DNA of 64,000 bases, taken from Hoplostethus atlanticus. Its lineage: Eukaryota; Chordata; Actinopteri; Trachichthyiformes; Trachichthyidae. The notes under the pieces were generated by a model. It was given only the letters and a program-made list of their open reading frames with translations. It was not told the origin of the DNA and did not search any database. A program made the translations under genes and the position numbers. Location: NCBI GenBank assembly GCA_034670405.1, contig JAXDDX010000071.1, positions 1,192,501-1,256,500 on the forward strand, given 5' to 3'. Shown in pieces: positions 61,183 to 61,936 of this stretch. Numbering within the stretch: the first letter of the stretch is position 1; the number at the start of each line of letters is the position of its first letter.

Positions 61183-61346
61183 TCACAGTGTGAAGTTCTC
61201 CTCCGGGTAGCAGCGGTTCCTCAGTAGCCCCGCCCACAGCTGCACCCCGATGATGCCAAAGATGAAGAAGACGAAGAAGCAGAGTAGAAGGACGTTACCC
61301 AGCATGGGCAGAGTGTCCAGCAGCAGGTTGACCAGGATACGCATGC
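3151..61346 (-). CDS. cacna1i: cacna1i, T-type voltage-gated calcium channel alpha-1I (Cav3.3), internal part, 23 exons
   Basis: Pore-forming subunit of a low-voltage-activated calcium channel in the plasma membrane, chiefly neuronal. Seen: 23 exons with GT/AG sites and matching phases encode IS5-S6, the I-II linker, domain II, the II-III linker, domain III, the III-IV linker and IVS1-S2. Filter motifs are TLEGW (I), TQEDW (II) and SKDGW (III), fitting the T-type EEDD pattern; the domain IV D is outside the window. Known family markers favour alpha-1[10 protein letters not shown] after IIS6, KSSVMSLG and AEQESLLS in the II-III linker, WVEIMYY in pore I, and a short I-II linker without the poly-His seen in Cav3.1/3.2. 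Both ends of the gene are missing. Exon w13 contains two apparent one-base shifts. Human Cav3.3 was compared from memory, not by a search. Confidence 0.95.
3261..4536. other. Intron w22, no gene seen
   Basis: GA-rich patches at 3263-3300, 3478-3555 and 3943-3972 (plus strand) and a (CCCT)n run at 4486-4513. The patch next to exon w23 supplies its polypyrimidine tract on the transcript strand. Nothing else recognised. Confidence 0.6.
4537..4688 (-). CDS. cacna1i: cacna1i exon w22: III-IV linker end and domain IV S1
   Basis: 152 bp, 2 + 50 codons. Joined to w21 it gives [17 protein letters not shown], matching human KKRRKAQRLPYYATY, then [20 protein letters not shown] and [18 protein letters not shown] (IVS1). 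Of two possible acceptor AGs, the upstream one (exon start 4688) was chosen because it restores the Lys and the phase. Donor CAG/GTGACC. Confidence 0.94.
4690..5370. repeat. Long purine-rich tract (plus strand) before the w22 acceptor
   Basis: About 680 bp of nearly uninterrupted G/A on the plus strand (GGGAGGA, GAGAGG words), hence CT-rich on the transcript strand immediately upstream of the exon w22 acceptor. Far longer than an ordinary polypyrimidine tract. Confidence 0.9.
5400..5940. repeat. Minisatellite, about 34-bp unit
   Basis: Tandem, slightly irregular copies of GACCAGGTTAAATAACTAAA plus CCAGGTGAAGTGAT, with a variant form containing ACTTTCAACCAGGTGGAG. About 16 copies, inside intron w21. 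Confidence 0.95.
6210..6974. repeat. (TCATC)n and long pyrimidine-rich tract (plus strand)
   Basis: A (CATCT)n run at about 6216-6266, then over 500 bp of CTCCTCC-rich sequence up to exon w21 (including (CTC)n near 6748-6770). On the transcript strand this is a GGAGGA-rich tract directly after the w21 donor. Confidence 0.9.
6975..7167 (-). CDS. cacna1i: cacna1i exon w21: domain III S6 and start of III-IV linker
   Basis: 193 bp, 64 codons + 1. It reads [68 protein letters not shown]6 is followed by the basic coiled III-IV linker. Acceptor TTTAG/CCG comes after a roughly 370-nt CT-rich tract; donor A/GTAAGG is followed by a purine-rich tract of about 500 nt. Confidence 0.95.
7168..7540. repeat. 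Purine-rich tract (plus strand) before the w21 acceptor
   Basis: About 370 bp of AGGAGGA/GAAGAG-type sequence on the plus strand, giving a long CT-rich tract upstream of the w21 acceptor on the transcript. The rest of intron w20 (7541-8150) holds a (GT)17 run at 7957-7990 and nothing else I recognise. Confidence 0.88.
8151..8197. repeat. (TG)n microsatellite next to the w20 donor
   Basis: 47 nt of perfect TG on the plus strand, AC on the transcript strand, starting 3 nt after the last exon base. Complementary to the repeat at 8299-8358 on the other side of the exon. Confidence 0.98.
8201..8290 (-). CDS. cacna1i: cacna1i exon w20: domain III selectivity filter
   Basis: 90 bp, exactly 30 codons, phase 0 on both sides. 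It reads [20 protein letters not shown] then [10 protein letters not shown]. The Asp of SKDGW is the domain III filter residue that marks T-type channels (Glu in high-voltage types). A TG repeat ends 8 nt before the acceptor CTTCCAG/GCC and an AC repeat starts 3 nt after the last exon base (donor CAG/GTAACAC). Skipping would keep the frame but remove the filter. Confidence 0.96.
8299..8358. repeat. (CA)n microsatellite next to the w20 acceptor
   Basis: Two CA runs (8299-8328 and 8339-8358) split by TGCATAAT-like sequence. On the transcript strand they are TG repeats ending 8 nt before exon w20 and stand where a polypyrimidine tract would be. Confidence 0.98.
8359..9003. other. Rest of intron w19, no gene seen
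   Basis: Unique-looking, moderately AT-rich sequence between exons w19 and w20. No recognisable repeat family or ORF. Confidence 0.5.
9004..9129 (-). CDS. cacna1i: cacna1i exon w19: domain III turret and pore helix
   Basis: 126 bp, 42 codons, phase 0. It reads [20 protein letters not shown] (N-glycosylation site NIT), [22 protein letters not shown]. Two cysteines match the conserved turret disulfide. Acceptor CTTCGCAG/CTC has a TG repeat 13 nt upstream on the transcript strand instead of a long pyrimidine tract; donor CAG/GTACGG. Confidence 0.96.
9143..9176. repeat. (CA)17 microsatellite next to the w19 acceptor
   Basis: TG repeat on the transcript strand, 13 nt upstream of exon w19. No matching AC repeat is visible near the 5' end of the same intron. 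Confidence 0.97.
9177..11250. other. Intron w18: AT-rich and interspersed repeat remnants
   Basis: 9760-9850 is rich in AATAAATA words. 9895-9990 carries several TTATCTC/GAGATAA words in opposite orientations, a palindromic non-autonomous transposon remnant. 10395-10760 is similar to 31080-31262 (shared TTGGAATTTCAAGACNNTCT and TTCAGCGRTGGAGGA words), so it is an interspersed repeat. No coding sequence recognised. Confidence 0.55.
11251..11377 (-). CDS. cacna1i: cacna1i exon w18: domain III S4-S5 linker and S5
   Basis: 127 bp, 1 + 42 codons. It reads [20 protein letters not shown] (S4-S5 linker), then [20 protein letters not shown] and VQ (IIIS5). Acceptor CTCCAG/G rebuilds the last S4 arginine; donor CAG/GTAAAC, phase 0. 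Confidence 0.96.
11690..12700 (-). pseudogene. Decayed Tx1/L1-like LINE reverse-transcriptase fragment
   Basis: On the minus strand, in order: [42 protein letters not shown], then after a shift [51 protein letters not shown], and after a gap a C-terminal part ([18 protein letters not shown]). These are typical blocks of fish Tx1-type non-LTR retrotransposon ORF2. The palm domain with the catalytic FADD-type motif is missing, and stops and frameshifts are present. It is a dead, 5'-truncated and internally deleted insertion in intron w17, same strand as the host gene. Confidence 0.85.
12701..13202. other. Rest of intron w17, no gene seen
   Basis: Between the LINE remnant and exon w17. A short GA-rich run near 12867-12890; otherwise nothing recognised. 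Confidence 0.5.
13203..13381 (-). CDS. cacna1i: cacna1i exon w17: domain III S3-S4 voltage sensor
   Basis: 179 bp, 59 codons + 2. It reads [40 protein letters not shown], then S4 [19 protein letters not shown]. Arginines repeat every third residue. The S3-S4 turn ([11 protein letters not shown]) looks two residues shorter than human Cav3.3 (VVSLASAGGAKIL, from memory). Acceptor CTCCAG/GTG; donor AG/GTAAGG. Confidence 0.95.
13382..14900. other. Intron w16, first part, no gene seen
   Basis: (GGAAA)n at about 13610-13645 and purine-rich flanks 13535-13660; a G run near 14161-14172. Otherwise unique-looking sequence. Confidence 0.5.
14930..15420. mobile_element. Foldback-type transposon remnant with about 60-bp inverted arms
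   Basis: The segment 15007-15068 (GGCTAAAATAATCCTATTGG ... AACCACAGTTT) is the near reverse complement of 15316-15378 (AAACTGTGGTTCTTTGGCTC ... GATTATTTCAGCC). Between them lie TAGCTAGGCTAAC-type words. A related sequence (TAGCTAG words, then GATTACTTCTGCCTCCAGAG) is at about 39955-40260, so this is a repeat family. No transposase seen. Confidence 0.75.
15421..17370. other. Intron w16, middle part, no gene seen
   Basis: A purine-rich patch at 15640-15722; otherwise no repeat or coding sequence recognised. Confidence 0.45.
17375..17409 (-). pseudogene. 5' half of a tRNA-Lys(CTT)-like sequence
   Basis: On the minus strand it starts GCCCAGACAGCTCAGTCGGT and continues AGAGCATGAGACTCT. From memory this matches vertebrate tRNA-Lys(CTT) at about 32 of 35 positions, covering acceptor 5' strand, D arm and anticodon stem 5' strand, then stops inside the anticodon loop. 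No T arm follows. It could be an inserted tRNA half, or the head of a tRNA-derived SINE. Confidence 0.75.
17690..17761. repeat. (GT)36 microsatellite
   Basis: 72 nt of perfect GT repeat in intron w16. Confidence 0.98.
17880..18240. repeat. Purine-rich tract and a 'GAGCAAGGCACT' interspersed repeat
   Basis: 17893-18060 is GGGAGGGA-rich. 18115-18240 contains GAGCAAGGCACTCAACCC; a related sequence (GGGCAAGGCACTTGGTTCC) occurs at 42670-42800, so this is a dispersed family, probably SINE-like. Confidence 0.6.
18273..18354. repeat. (TG)n microsatellite with one CG interruption, then (GA)n
   Basis: 82 nt of TG/GT followed by a short GA run to 18368. Confidence 0.97.
18539..18587. repeat. (GT)18 followed by a G13 run
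   Basis: GT repeat that turns directly into about 13 G. Such runs are prone to assembly error. 18690-18870 is A/G-rich. Confidence 0.95.
19133..19197. repeat. (GT)n microsatellite
   Basis: About 65 nt of GT repeat in intron w16, 350 nt downstream (transcript direction) of exon w16. Confidence 0.97.
19300..19545. repeat. GAGAGGA-rich purine tract (plus strand) after the w16 donor
   Basis: About 245 bp of AGGAGAG words, CT-rich on the transcript strand. A second purine tract of the same polarity lies on the other side of exon w16 (19623-19800). Confidence 0.9.
19553..19621 (-). CDS. cacna1i: cacna1i exon w16: domain III S2
   Basis: 69 bp, 23 codons, phase 0 on both sides. It reads [20 protein letters not shown] and TVK, the IIIS2 helix. 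Acceptor TTTGCAG/GAA; donor AAG/GTAAAA. The acceptor side has a long pyrimidine-rich tract on the transcript strand (plus-strand purines 19623-19800), and so does the intron after the donor. Confidence 0.95.
19861..20940. repeat. Tandem array of CATCCCTACTAC / CATCCCTACTCT / CATCCCTTCTT units
   Basis: About 90 units of 12 or 11 bp, almost free of G. Open reading frames of 408 and 362 codons arise only from the repeat and are not genes. Lies in intron w15. Confidence 0.98.
21225..21474 (+). mobile_element. Interspersed repeat A, copy 1
   Basis: Shares long stretches with 33591-33880 in the same orientation, such as GGGTAGTTAGCATGAGCAGC, GAGCGCCACCTACAGG and GATTGACAGGTGATCTCTGG. Non-coding; class unknown. 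Confidence 0.8.
21475..22079. other. Rest of intron w15, no gene seen
   Basis: A-rich patches near 21405-21420 and 21490-21510; otherwise nothing recognised. Confidence 0.5.
22080..22203 (-). CDS. cacna1i: cacna1i exon w15: domain III S1
   Basis: 124 bp, 1 + 41 codons. It encodes [20 protein letters not shown] then [20 protein letters not shown] and L: the IIIS1 helix. [15 protein letters not shown] is the alpha-1I form (alpha-1G/H have ITHKMFDHVVL). Acceptor CGTCAG/G; donor CTG/GTAAGA, phase 0. Confidence 0.95.
22204..24743. other. Intron w14: microsatellites, no gene seen
   Basis: A purine-rich patch (plus strand) at 22210-22310 next to the w15 acceptor, (CAAAAAA)n at 22425-22452, CA repeats at 23111-23156, 23278-23316 and 23526-23546, and TCTC at 23757-23772. 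The rest looks unique. Confidence 0.6.
24744..24844 (-). CDS. cacna1i: cacna1i exon w14: end of II-III linker before IIIS1
   Basis: 101 bp, 33 codons + 2. It reads [20 protein letters not shown] then [13 protein letters not shown], matching human [20 protein letters not shown]. This is the cytosolic lead-in to domain III. The upstream intron is just 102 nt with a clear CTTCCTCTTCCTCCAG acceptor; donor AA/GTGAGT. Confidence 0.95.
24947..25435 (-). CDS. cacna1i: cacna1i exon w13: distal II-III linker, with two apparent frameshifts
   Basis: 489 bp. The 5' end ([12 protein letters not shown]) is in frame with w12 and the 3' end ([21 protein letters not shown]) is in frame with w14. The middle (AEQESLLS, then [15 protein letters not shown]), which matches human AEHESLLS and HRRTLSLD, lies in a third frame. 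Each change fits one extra base. The exon length after the leading base (488) is 2 too long for phase 0, exactly two extra bases. Runs of 7 C at 25389-25395 and 8 C at 25106-25113 (plus strand) are the likely sites. Read literally, the first frame stays open to the donor and then stops early in w14. Assembly homopolymer error is the simplest cause; a real lesion is possible. Confidence 0.85.
25580..25650 (-). CDS. cacna1i: cacna1i exon w12: II-III linker, small exon
   Basis: 71 bp, 23 codons + 2. It reads [14 protein letters not shown] then LPPQSAWSR, aligning with the human RSSYYGPWGRSAAWASR region. Acceptor TTCCAG/CGC; donor AG/GTACAC. The next intron is only 144 nt. Splicing to w13 rebuilds SRRSSWNSL, a motif conserved in all Cav3 channels, which supports both junctions. 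Confidence 0.9.
25651..28007. other. Intron w11: microsatellites and a tRNA-derived repeat remnant
   Basis: (GT)22 at 26121-26164, (CT)40 at 26811-26890, (GT)14 at 27181-27208. On the minus strand near 27590-27665 a B-box-like GGGTTCAATACC after GTGTGGGAGACC suggests a tRNA-derived SINE. A short run of TGTGTG near 27979-27998 lies close to the w11 donor. No gene seen. Confidence 0.55.
28008..28174 (-). CDS. cacna1i: cacna1i exon w11: II-III linker
   Basis: 167 bp, 2 + 55 codons. It reads [20 protein letters not shown] then [14 protein letters not shown] and [26 protein letters not shown] and KSSVMSLG are conserved Cav3 linker motifs, the second specific to alpha-1I as far as I recall. Cytosolic. 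Acceptor CTCCAG/AC completes an Asp codon; donor CTG/GTACTT, phase 0. Confidence 0.93.
28300..28870. repeat. Interspersed repeat C and adjoining dispersed sequence
   Basis: ACTTCAGTTAGTGATTTCCT with TTTCCC...TGACTTTC recurs at 35835-35890 as ACTTCAGTTAGTGATTCCCT...TTTCACC. The downstream part contains GTGGATTTCTCC-like words twice (28568 and 28728). Class unknown. Confidence 0.55.
28871..30160. other. Rest of intron w10, no gene seen
   Basis: Moderately AT-rich unique sequence; no repeat family or coding potential recognised. Confidence 0.5.
30161..30251 (-). CDS. cacna1i: cacna1i exon w10: proximal II-III linker
   Basis: 91 bp, 30 codons + 1. It encodes [20 protein letters not shown], then [19 protein letters not shown] directly after IIS6 is the Cav3.3 form (Cav3.2 has GDANRSDTD). 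Cytosolic, serine/acid-rich, a likely phosphorylation region. The acceptor follows a CT repeat (GA on the plus strand, 30253-30294); donor TCTG/GTGAGC, phase 1. Confidence 0.94.
30252..31747. other. Intron w9: GA and GAT repeats, interspersed repeat D
   Basis: (GA)n at 30253-30294 next to the w10 acceptor (CT on the transcript), (GAT)14 at 30379-30420, GA-rich 30599-30672, and 31080-31262 related to 10395-10760. No gene seen. Confidence 0.65.
31748..31903 (-). CDS. cacna1i: cacna1i exon w9: domain II filter and S6
   Basis: 156 bp, 52 codons, phase 0 on both sides. It reads [20 protein letters not shown], then [12 protein letters not shown] and [20 protein letters not shown] (IIS6). The Glu in TQEDW is the domain II filter residue. 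Acceptor CCCTCAG/ATC has a GT repeat 15 nt upstream on the transcript strand and only a short pyrimidine run; donor GAG/GTAAGG. Confidence 0.96.
31919..31963. repeat. (AC)22 microsatellite before the w9 acceptor
   Basis: GT/TG repeat on the transcript strand, ending 15 nt upstream of exon w9. Complementary to the repeat at 32167-32209 at the other end of the same 313-nt intron. Confidence 0.98.
32167..32209. repeat. (TG)21 microsatellite after the w8 donor
   Basis: AC/CA repeat on the transcript strand, starting 7 nt after the exon w8 end. With 31919-31963 it can form about 43 bp of CA:UG stem around a loop of about 200 nt. Confidence 0.98.
32217..32334 (-). CDS. cacna1i: cacna1i exon w8: end of IIS5, turret and pore helix II
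   Basis: 118 bp, 1 + 39 codons. It reads [18 protein letters not shown] then [21 protein letters not shown] (split as [11 protein letters not shown] and [10 protein letters not shown]). HIFGCKFSL with [11 protein letters not shown] matches alpha-1I/alpha-1H rather than alpha-1G. Acceptor TTCCAG/T; donor CAG/GTAACT, followed within 8 nt by an AC repeat. Confidence 0.95.
32335..33030. other. Intron w7, 3' part, no gene seen
   Basis: (GA)n at 32695-32727. Two direct copies of a GCAYRYAAAAATGNAATTCT word (32457 and 32611) suggest a small repeat. Nothing else recognised. Confidence 0.5.
33031..33255 (-). pseudogene. cacna1i: Degenerate tandem copies of the 3' part of exon w7
   Basis: Copy B (33186-33255, minus strand) reads [12 protein letters not shown], stop, MLLMVFIFN, against [21 protein letters not shown] in w7. 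Copy A (33071-33112) reads VLMKTID joined to TFIFR and ends in a donor-like AG/GTAACA at the place of the real donor. A fainter piece at 33040-33060 matches the NVATF part. Each copy is followed by its own CA run (33129-33150; 33256-33280), so the duplicated unit was exon 3' end plus intron start. Confidence 0.8.
33256..33280. repeat. (CA)n microsatellite after the w7 donor
   Basis: TG repeat on the transcript strand, 8 nt after exon w7. It has no complementary AC repeat near the 3' end of the same intron. Confidence 0.95.
33289..33474 (-). CDS. cacna1i: cacna1i exon w7: domain II S4 voltage sensor, S4-S5 and S5
   Basis: 186 bp, 1 + 61 codons + 2. It encodes [10 protein letters not shown], the Arg-rich S4 ([20 protein letters not shown]), the S4-S5 linker [14 protein letters not shown] and IIS5 ([11 protein letters not shown]). 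Just before S4 it reads S-V-C-E-I-I-G-Q, where Cav3 channels I remember have Trp in place of Cys. Acceptor CCCAG/T; donor AG/GTAAGG, followed 8 nt later by a TG repeat. Two degenerate copies of its 3' part lie in the next intron. Confidence 0.95.
33591..33880 (+). mobile_element. Interspersed repeat A, copy 2
   Basis: Second copy of the element at 21225-21474, same orientation, with GAACTGGGTAGTTAGCATGA and GAGCGCCACCTACAGG. It stops at ATCTCTGGGAAG, where the 15-bp array begins. Confidence 0.8.
33883..34326. repeat. 15-bp minisatellite GAGGAACACCACAGT, about 30 copies
   Basis: Units are 15 bp (some 16, as GCAGAAACACCACAGT). Because 15 is a multiple of 3, both strands show long open frames; these are not genes. 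In intron w6. Confidence 0.98.
34327..36068. other. Rest of intron w6, with a perfect 25-bp hairpin
   Basis: Contains the inverted repeat 35314-35372 (listed separately) and a copy of dispersed sequence C at 35780-35940. No gene recognised. Confidence 0.55.
35314..35372. repeat. Perfect inverted repeat, 25-bp arms, 9-nt loop
   Basis: Left arm 35314-35338 and right arm 35348-35372 (ATGTCCCCCCCAATATATTG then ATATA) are exact reverse complements; the loop is ATGCTCAAA. The stem combines a 7-bp G:C run with AT-rich ends. Confidence 0.95.
36069..36220 (-). CDS. cacna1i: cacna1i exon w6: domain II S2-S3
   Basis: 152 bp, 50 codons + 2. It reads [53 protein letters not shown]2, the S2-S3 loop and IIS3 of a Cav3 channel, closest to alpha-1I (LEICN, EMILK). 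Acceptor CCCAG/CCT lies at the end of a roughly 320-nt CT-rich tract (transcript strand); donor AG/GTACGA splits a Ser codon shared with w7. Confidence 0.95.
36221..36545. repeat. (GGGGA)n/(GGAGA)n purine tract before the w6 acceptor
   Basis: About 325 bp of GGAGAG/GGGGAG on the plus strand, CT-rich on the transcript strand directly upstream of exon w6. Confidence 0.95.
36733..37655. repeat. CT-rich array of CCATCCCTCTCTGTC-type units
   Basis: About 920 bp of irregular tandem CCATCCATCCCTCTCTGTCY. On the transcript strand it is GGATGGACAGAGAG-rich, opposite in composition to the tract at 36221-36545. Long open frames here come from the repeat. Confidence 0.97.
37656..42038. other. Rest of intron w5: microsatellites, dispersed repeats
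   Basis: AC runs at 37781-37798 and 38162-38201; GT run 38323-38362 then G13; an AAACTAAA-rich stretch at 38813-39015; (GT)28 at 39843-39898; relatives of the foldback element at 39955-40260; (GT)n at 40524-40560; CT-rich 40640-40690. No gene recognised. Confidence 0.6.
42039..42445 (-). CDS. cacna1i: cacna1i exon w5: distal I-II linker and domain II S1
   Basis: 407 bp, 2 + 135 codons. Poorly conserved linker comes first ([16 protein letters not shown], and an acidic/lysine-rich stretch near [12 protein letters not shown]). Then come [20 protein letters not shown] and IIS1 ([22 protein letters not shown], shown here as one motif in two parts: [12 protein letters not shown] and [10 protein letters not shown]). 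The MGIEHHEQ end is diagnostic of Cav3 IIS1. Acceptor CTTTCAG/TT fits the phase-1 donor of w4; donor CAG/GTACAG, phase 0. The whole I-II linker is shorter than in Cav3.1/3.2. Confidence 0.93.
42446..43388. other. Intron w4, no gene seen
   Basis: A dispersed 'GGGCAAGGCACTTGG' repeat at about 42670-42800 (related to 18115-18240). Otherwise unique sequence. Confidence 0.5.
43389..43728 (-). CDS. cacna1i: cacna1i exon w4: end of IS6 and gating-brake region of the I-II linker
   Basis: 340 bp, 113 codons + 1. It starts with [20 protein letters not shown] (end of IS6) and [13 protein letters not shown], then [20 protein letters not shown]. In Cav3 channels this proximal linker is the helix-loop-helix gating brake that holds the channel closed at rest. 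The rest is a fast-evolving Gly/Arg/Lys/Glu-rich stretch ([19 protein letters not shown]). Acceptor CCTCCCAG/ATC; donor G/GTAAGCA, phase 1. Confidence 0.94.
44190..44240 (-). pseudogene. cacna1i: Degenerate copy of the 5' part of exon w4
   Basis: On the minus strand, IDSFFF, then after a short deletion CQVVIATQL, against [18 protein letters not shown] in exon w4. On the plus strand AACTGGGTGGCAATTACCAC faces AACTGGGTGGCGATGACCAC. It lies about 460 nt upstream of w4 in transcript direction. A relic of a partial duplication; too damaged to be used as an exon. Confidence 0.75.
44241..46050. other. Intron w3, part with microsatellites, no gene seen
   Basis: (GA)25 at 44451-44500, GT runs near 44628-44670 and 44882-44911, CT runs at 45409-45436 and 45538-45562. 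The rest looks unique. Confidence 0.55.
46060..47960 (+). pseudogene. Decayed non-LTR retrotransposon with restriction-like endonuclease end (HERO/R2-R4 type)
   Basis: Plus strand, many stops and shifts. In order: [58 protein letters not shown] with [45 protein letters not shown] (RT block with LDLAKAF); [31 protein letters not shown]; then IELMVPRG (endonuclease core like IELTVP) and [11 protein letters not shown] with ELGIRGQ. This is the order in fish LINEs that carry a C-terminal PD-(D/E)XK nuclease. The RT active-site block is deleted. It is antisense to cacna1i. The clade name is from memory. Confidence 0.82.
48013..49190. repeat. 33-bp minisatellite, about 36 copies
   Basis: Unit TATCCCTCTGTCCCTTACCC plus TCAACAGGGTTAG. 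As 33 is a multiple of 3, open frames appear on both strands ([10 protein letters not shown] on plus, RVRDRGI on minus); they are not genes. Early copies mostly have GTTAGTATCC, later ones GTTCGTATCC or GTTTGTATCC. It directly follows the LINE remnant. Confidence 0.98.
49191..50842. other. Intron w3, part next to exon w3
   Basis: GA/GGAT-rich 49976-50260, (CA)22 at 50351-50394, GA-rich 50621-50680 and the (TG)n run next to exon w3. No gene seen. Confidence 0.6.
50759..50834. repeat. (TG)n microsatellite after the w3 donor
   Basis: 76 nt of TG with two CG steps on the plus strand; AC on the transcript, starting 8 nt after exon w3. The nearest complementary run in the intron is at 50351-50394. 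Confidence 0.97.
50843..50935 (-). CDS. cacna1i: cacna1i exon w3: domain I selectivity filter and start of S6
   Basis: 93 bp, 31 codons, phase 0 on both sides. It reads [18 protein letters not shown] then [13 protein letters not shown]. The glutamate of TLEGW is the domain I filter residue. VEIMYY rather than VDIMYF/VDIMYY is the Cav3.3 form. The donor ATT/GTAAGT is followed within 8 nt by a long AC repeat on the transcript strand. Confidence 0.95.
50936..51800. other. Intron w2, no gene seen
   Basis: AT-rich: (TA)n at 51168-51181 and 51383-51405, AATAAAATAA-rich 51300-51345. Neither end has a long CA or GT run. Confidence 0.6.
51801..52143 (-). CDS. cacna1i: cacna1i exon w2: domain I extracellular loop and pore helix
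   Basis: 343 bp, 1 + 114 codons, phase 0 at the donor (CAG/GTATGAG). It encodes the large cysteine-rich IS5-P loop ([29 protein letters not shown]) and the pore helix [17 protein letters not shown]. The cysteines should form the disulfide-stabilised turret typical of Cav3. A stretch around [18 protein letters not shown], with an NGS glycosylation site, is longer than the matching part of human Cav3.3 as I remember it. The acceptor TTCCCAG/C joins w1 to rebuild a Leu codon. Confidence 0.95.
52144..54431. other. Intron w1, 3' part, no gene seen
   Basis: (CA)10 at 53381-53400, GT run 53511-53552, GA-rich 53670-53726, and GGGA/GGAA-rich 54020-54320. Otherwise unrecognised. Confidence 0.55.
54432..55289. 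repeat. 78-bp minisatellite, about 11 copies
   Basis: Unit GGCTAGAGAGAGGATACTAC, then TCTATCCTTCTGTCGGTCTG, ACTCCTCTTCACTCCCCTCT, GACTCTTTAACTCAACCA. Copies are nearly identical; a few are 76-77 bp, one has an extra GAGA. Confidence 0.97.
55773..56169. repeat. 9-bp minisatellite TTTAACTCA, about 44 copies
   Basis: Nearly perfect 9-bp period with variants TTTAACTTA, TTTAACAAA, TTTAACATA. Very AT-rich and easily unwound. Open frames (HLT, FNS repeats) are artefacts of the period. Confidence 0.98.
56170..61143. other. Intron w1, 5' part: microsatellites, hairpin, no gene seen
   Basis: GT runs 56589-56637, 57162-57206, 57257-57278, 59344-59392, 59497-59561; (AT)n 56884-56910; CA runs 58917-58950 and about 60984-61010; G-rich runs 60614-60627 and 60770-60843; CT run 61101-61135. 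A perfect hairpin lies at 57605-57648. No coding sequence recognised. Confidence 0.6.
57605..57648. repeat. Perfect inverted repeat, 19-bp arms, 6-nt loop
   Basis: TCGGTTAGTCAGCAAATAT (57605-57623), loop CTTCAC, then its exact reverse complement to 57648. Too short for a typical microRNA precursor; possibly part of a transposon end. Confidence 0.95.
61144..61179. repeat. (CA)18 microsatellite after the w1 donor
   Basis: TG repeat on the transcript strand, starting 7 nt after exon w1. Confidence 0.97.
61187..61346 (-). CDS. cacna1i: cacna1i exon w1: domain I S4-S5 end, S5, start of extracellular loop
   Basis: 160 bp, 2 + 52 codons + 2. It reads [17 protein letters not shown], the IS5 helix ([18 protein letters not shown]), then [10 protein letters not shown] and an N-glycosylation site in EENFT. 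The acceptor is CTCCAG/GC, preceded within 6 nt by a TG repeat; the donor is CT/GTGAGT, followed by another TG repeat on the transcript strand. The two leading bases would complete a Ser or Gly codon from the upstream exon, which is outside the window. Nearly identical to other Cav3 channels. Confidence 0.95.
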
Positions 61347-61351
61347 CTGGA

Positions 61352-61352
<1 letters not shown>

Positions 61353-61396
<44 letters not shown>
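61353..61396. repeat. (AC)22 microsatellite before the w1 acceptor
   Basis: GT repeat on the transcript strand, ending 6 nt before exon w1, with only CTCC between it and the acceptor AG. Confidence 0.98.
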
Positions 61397-61402
<6 letters not shown>

Positions 61403-61936
61403 ATTACTACACTGTTCATTCCCTGATCCTTAATTCAAACCTTCACGTCTACACGCCTGAACCCAATCCTTCTAATCTTAATGATGATATTATTATTACT
61501 AAAATAGCCCCTTAACAAAGTGAGGATGGGCAAATGTCCTCACTTTTCTATTCTTGTGAGGACATAGTATAGAAATACAAGAACACACACATGGACAGAC
61601 ATGGAGAGATGCACCCGCAAACACACACTGCAAACACACACGGAGAAAAAGAAGTGTAGTTAAAAAAGCAGCACAAAAGCTGAAACTTGTTCAGACACAC
61701 TCAAACCTCTTCAGTGCAATAAAGGGAGTCACGCTCAAATACCCATCCCCCCCCACCCCCAAAAAAAACTACACATACAAACGCATGCACAAACACAAGT
61801 GCACCCCCCACCAGTTCTTCTCTCCCTTTCTTTTACAAGCACATCCTCCGTCCTCCCTCCCTCCCCCCTCCCACTCGGTTGCTCACATTCTGCAAATTAC
61901 ACTGGCATTTCCATAAAAGCCTCCATATTATCATAA
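61397..61936. other. Partial intron upstream of exon w1, no gene seen
   Basis: Scattered CA-rich patches (61585-61640) and C-rich runs (61747-61765, 61858-61873). Nothing coding. Confidence 0.5.

Noticed and set aside
3151..61346. Assignment to cacna1g or cacna1h
   Set aside because: [36 protein letters not shown] and the absence of the poly-His stretch in the I-II linker all favour cacna1i.
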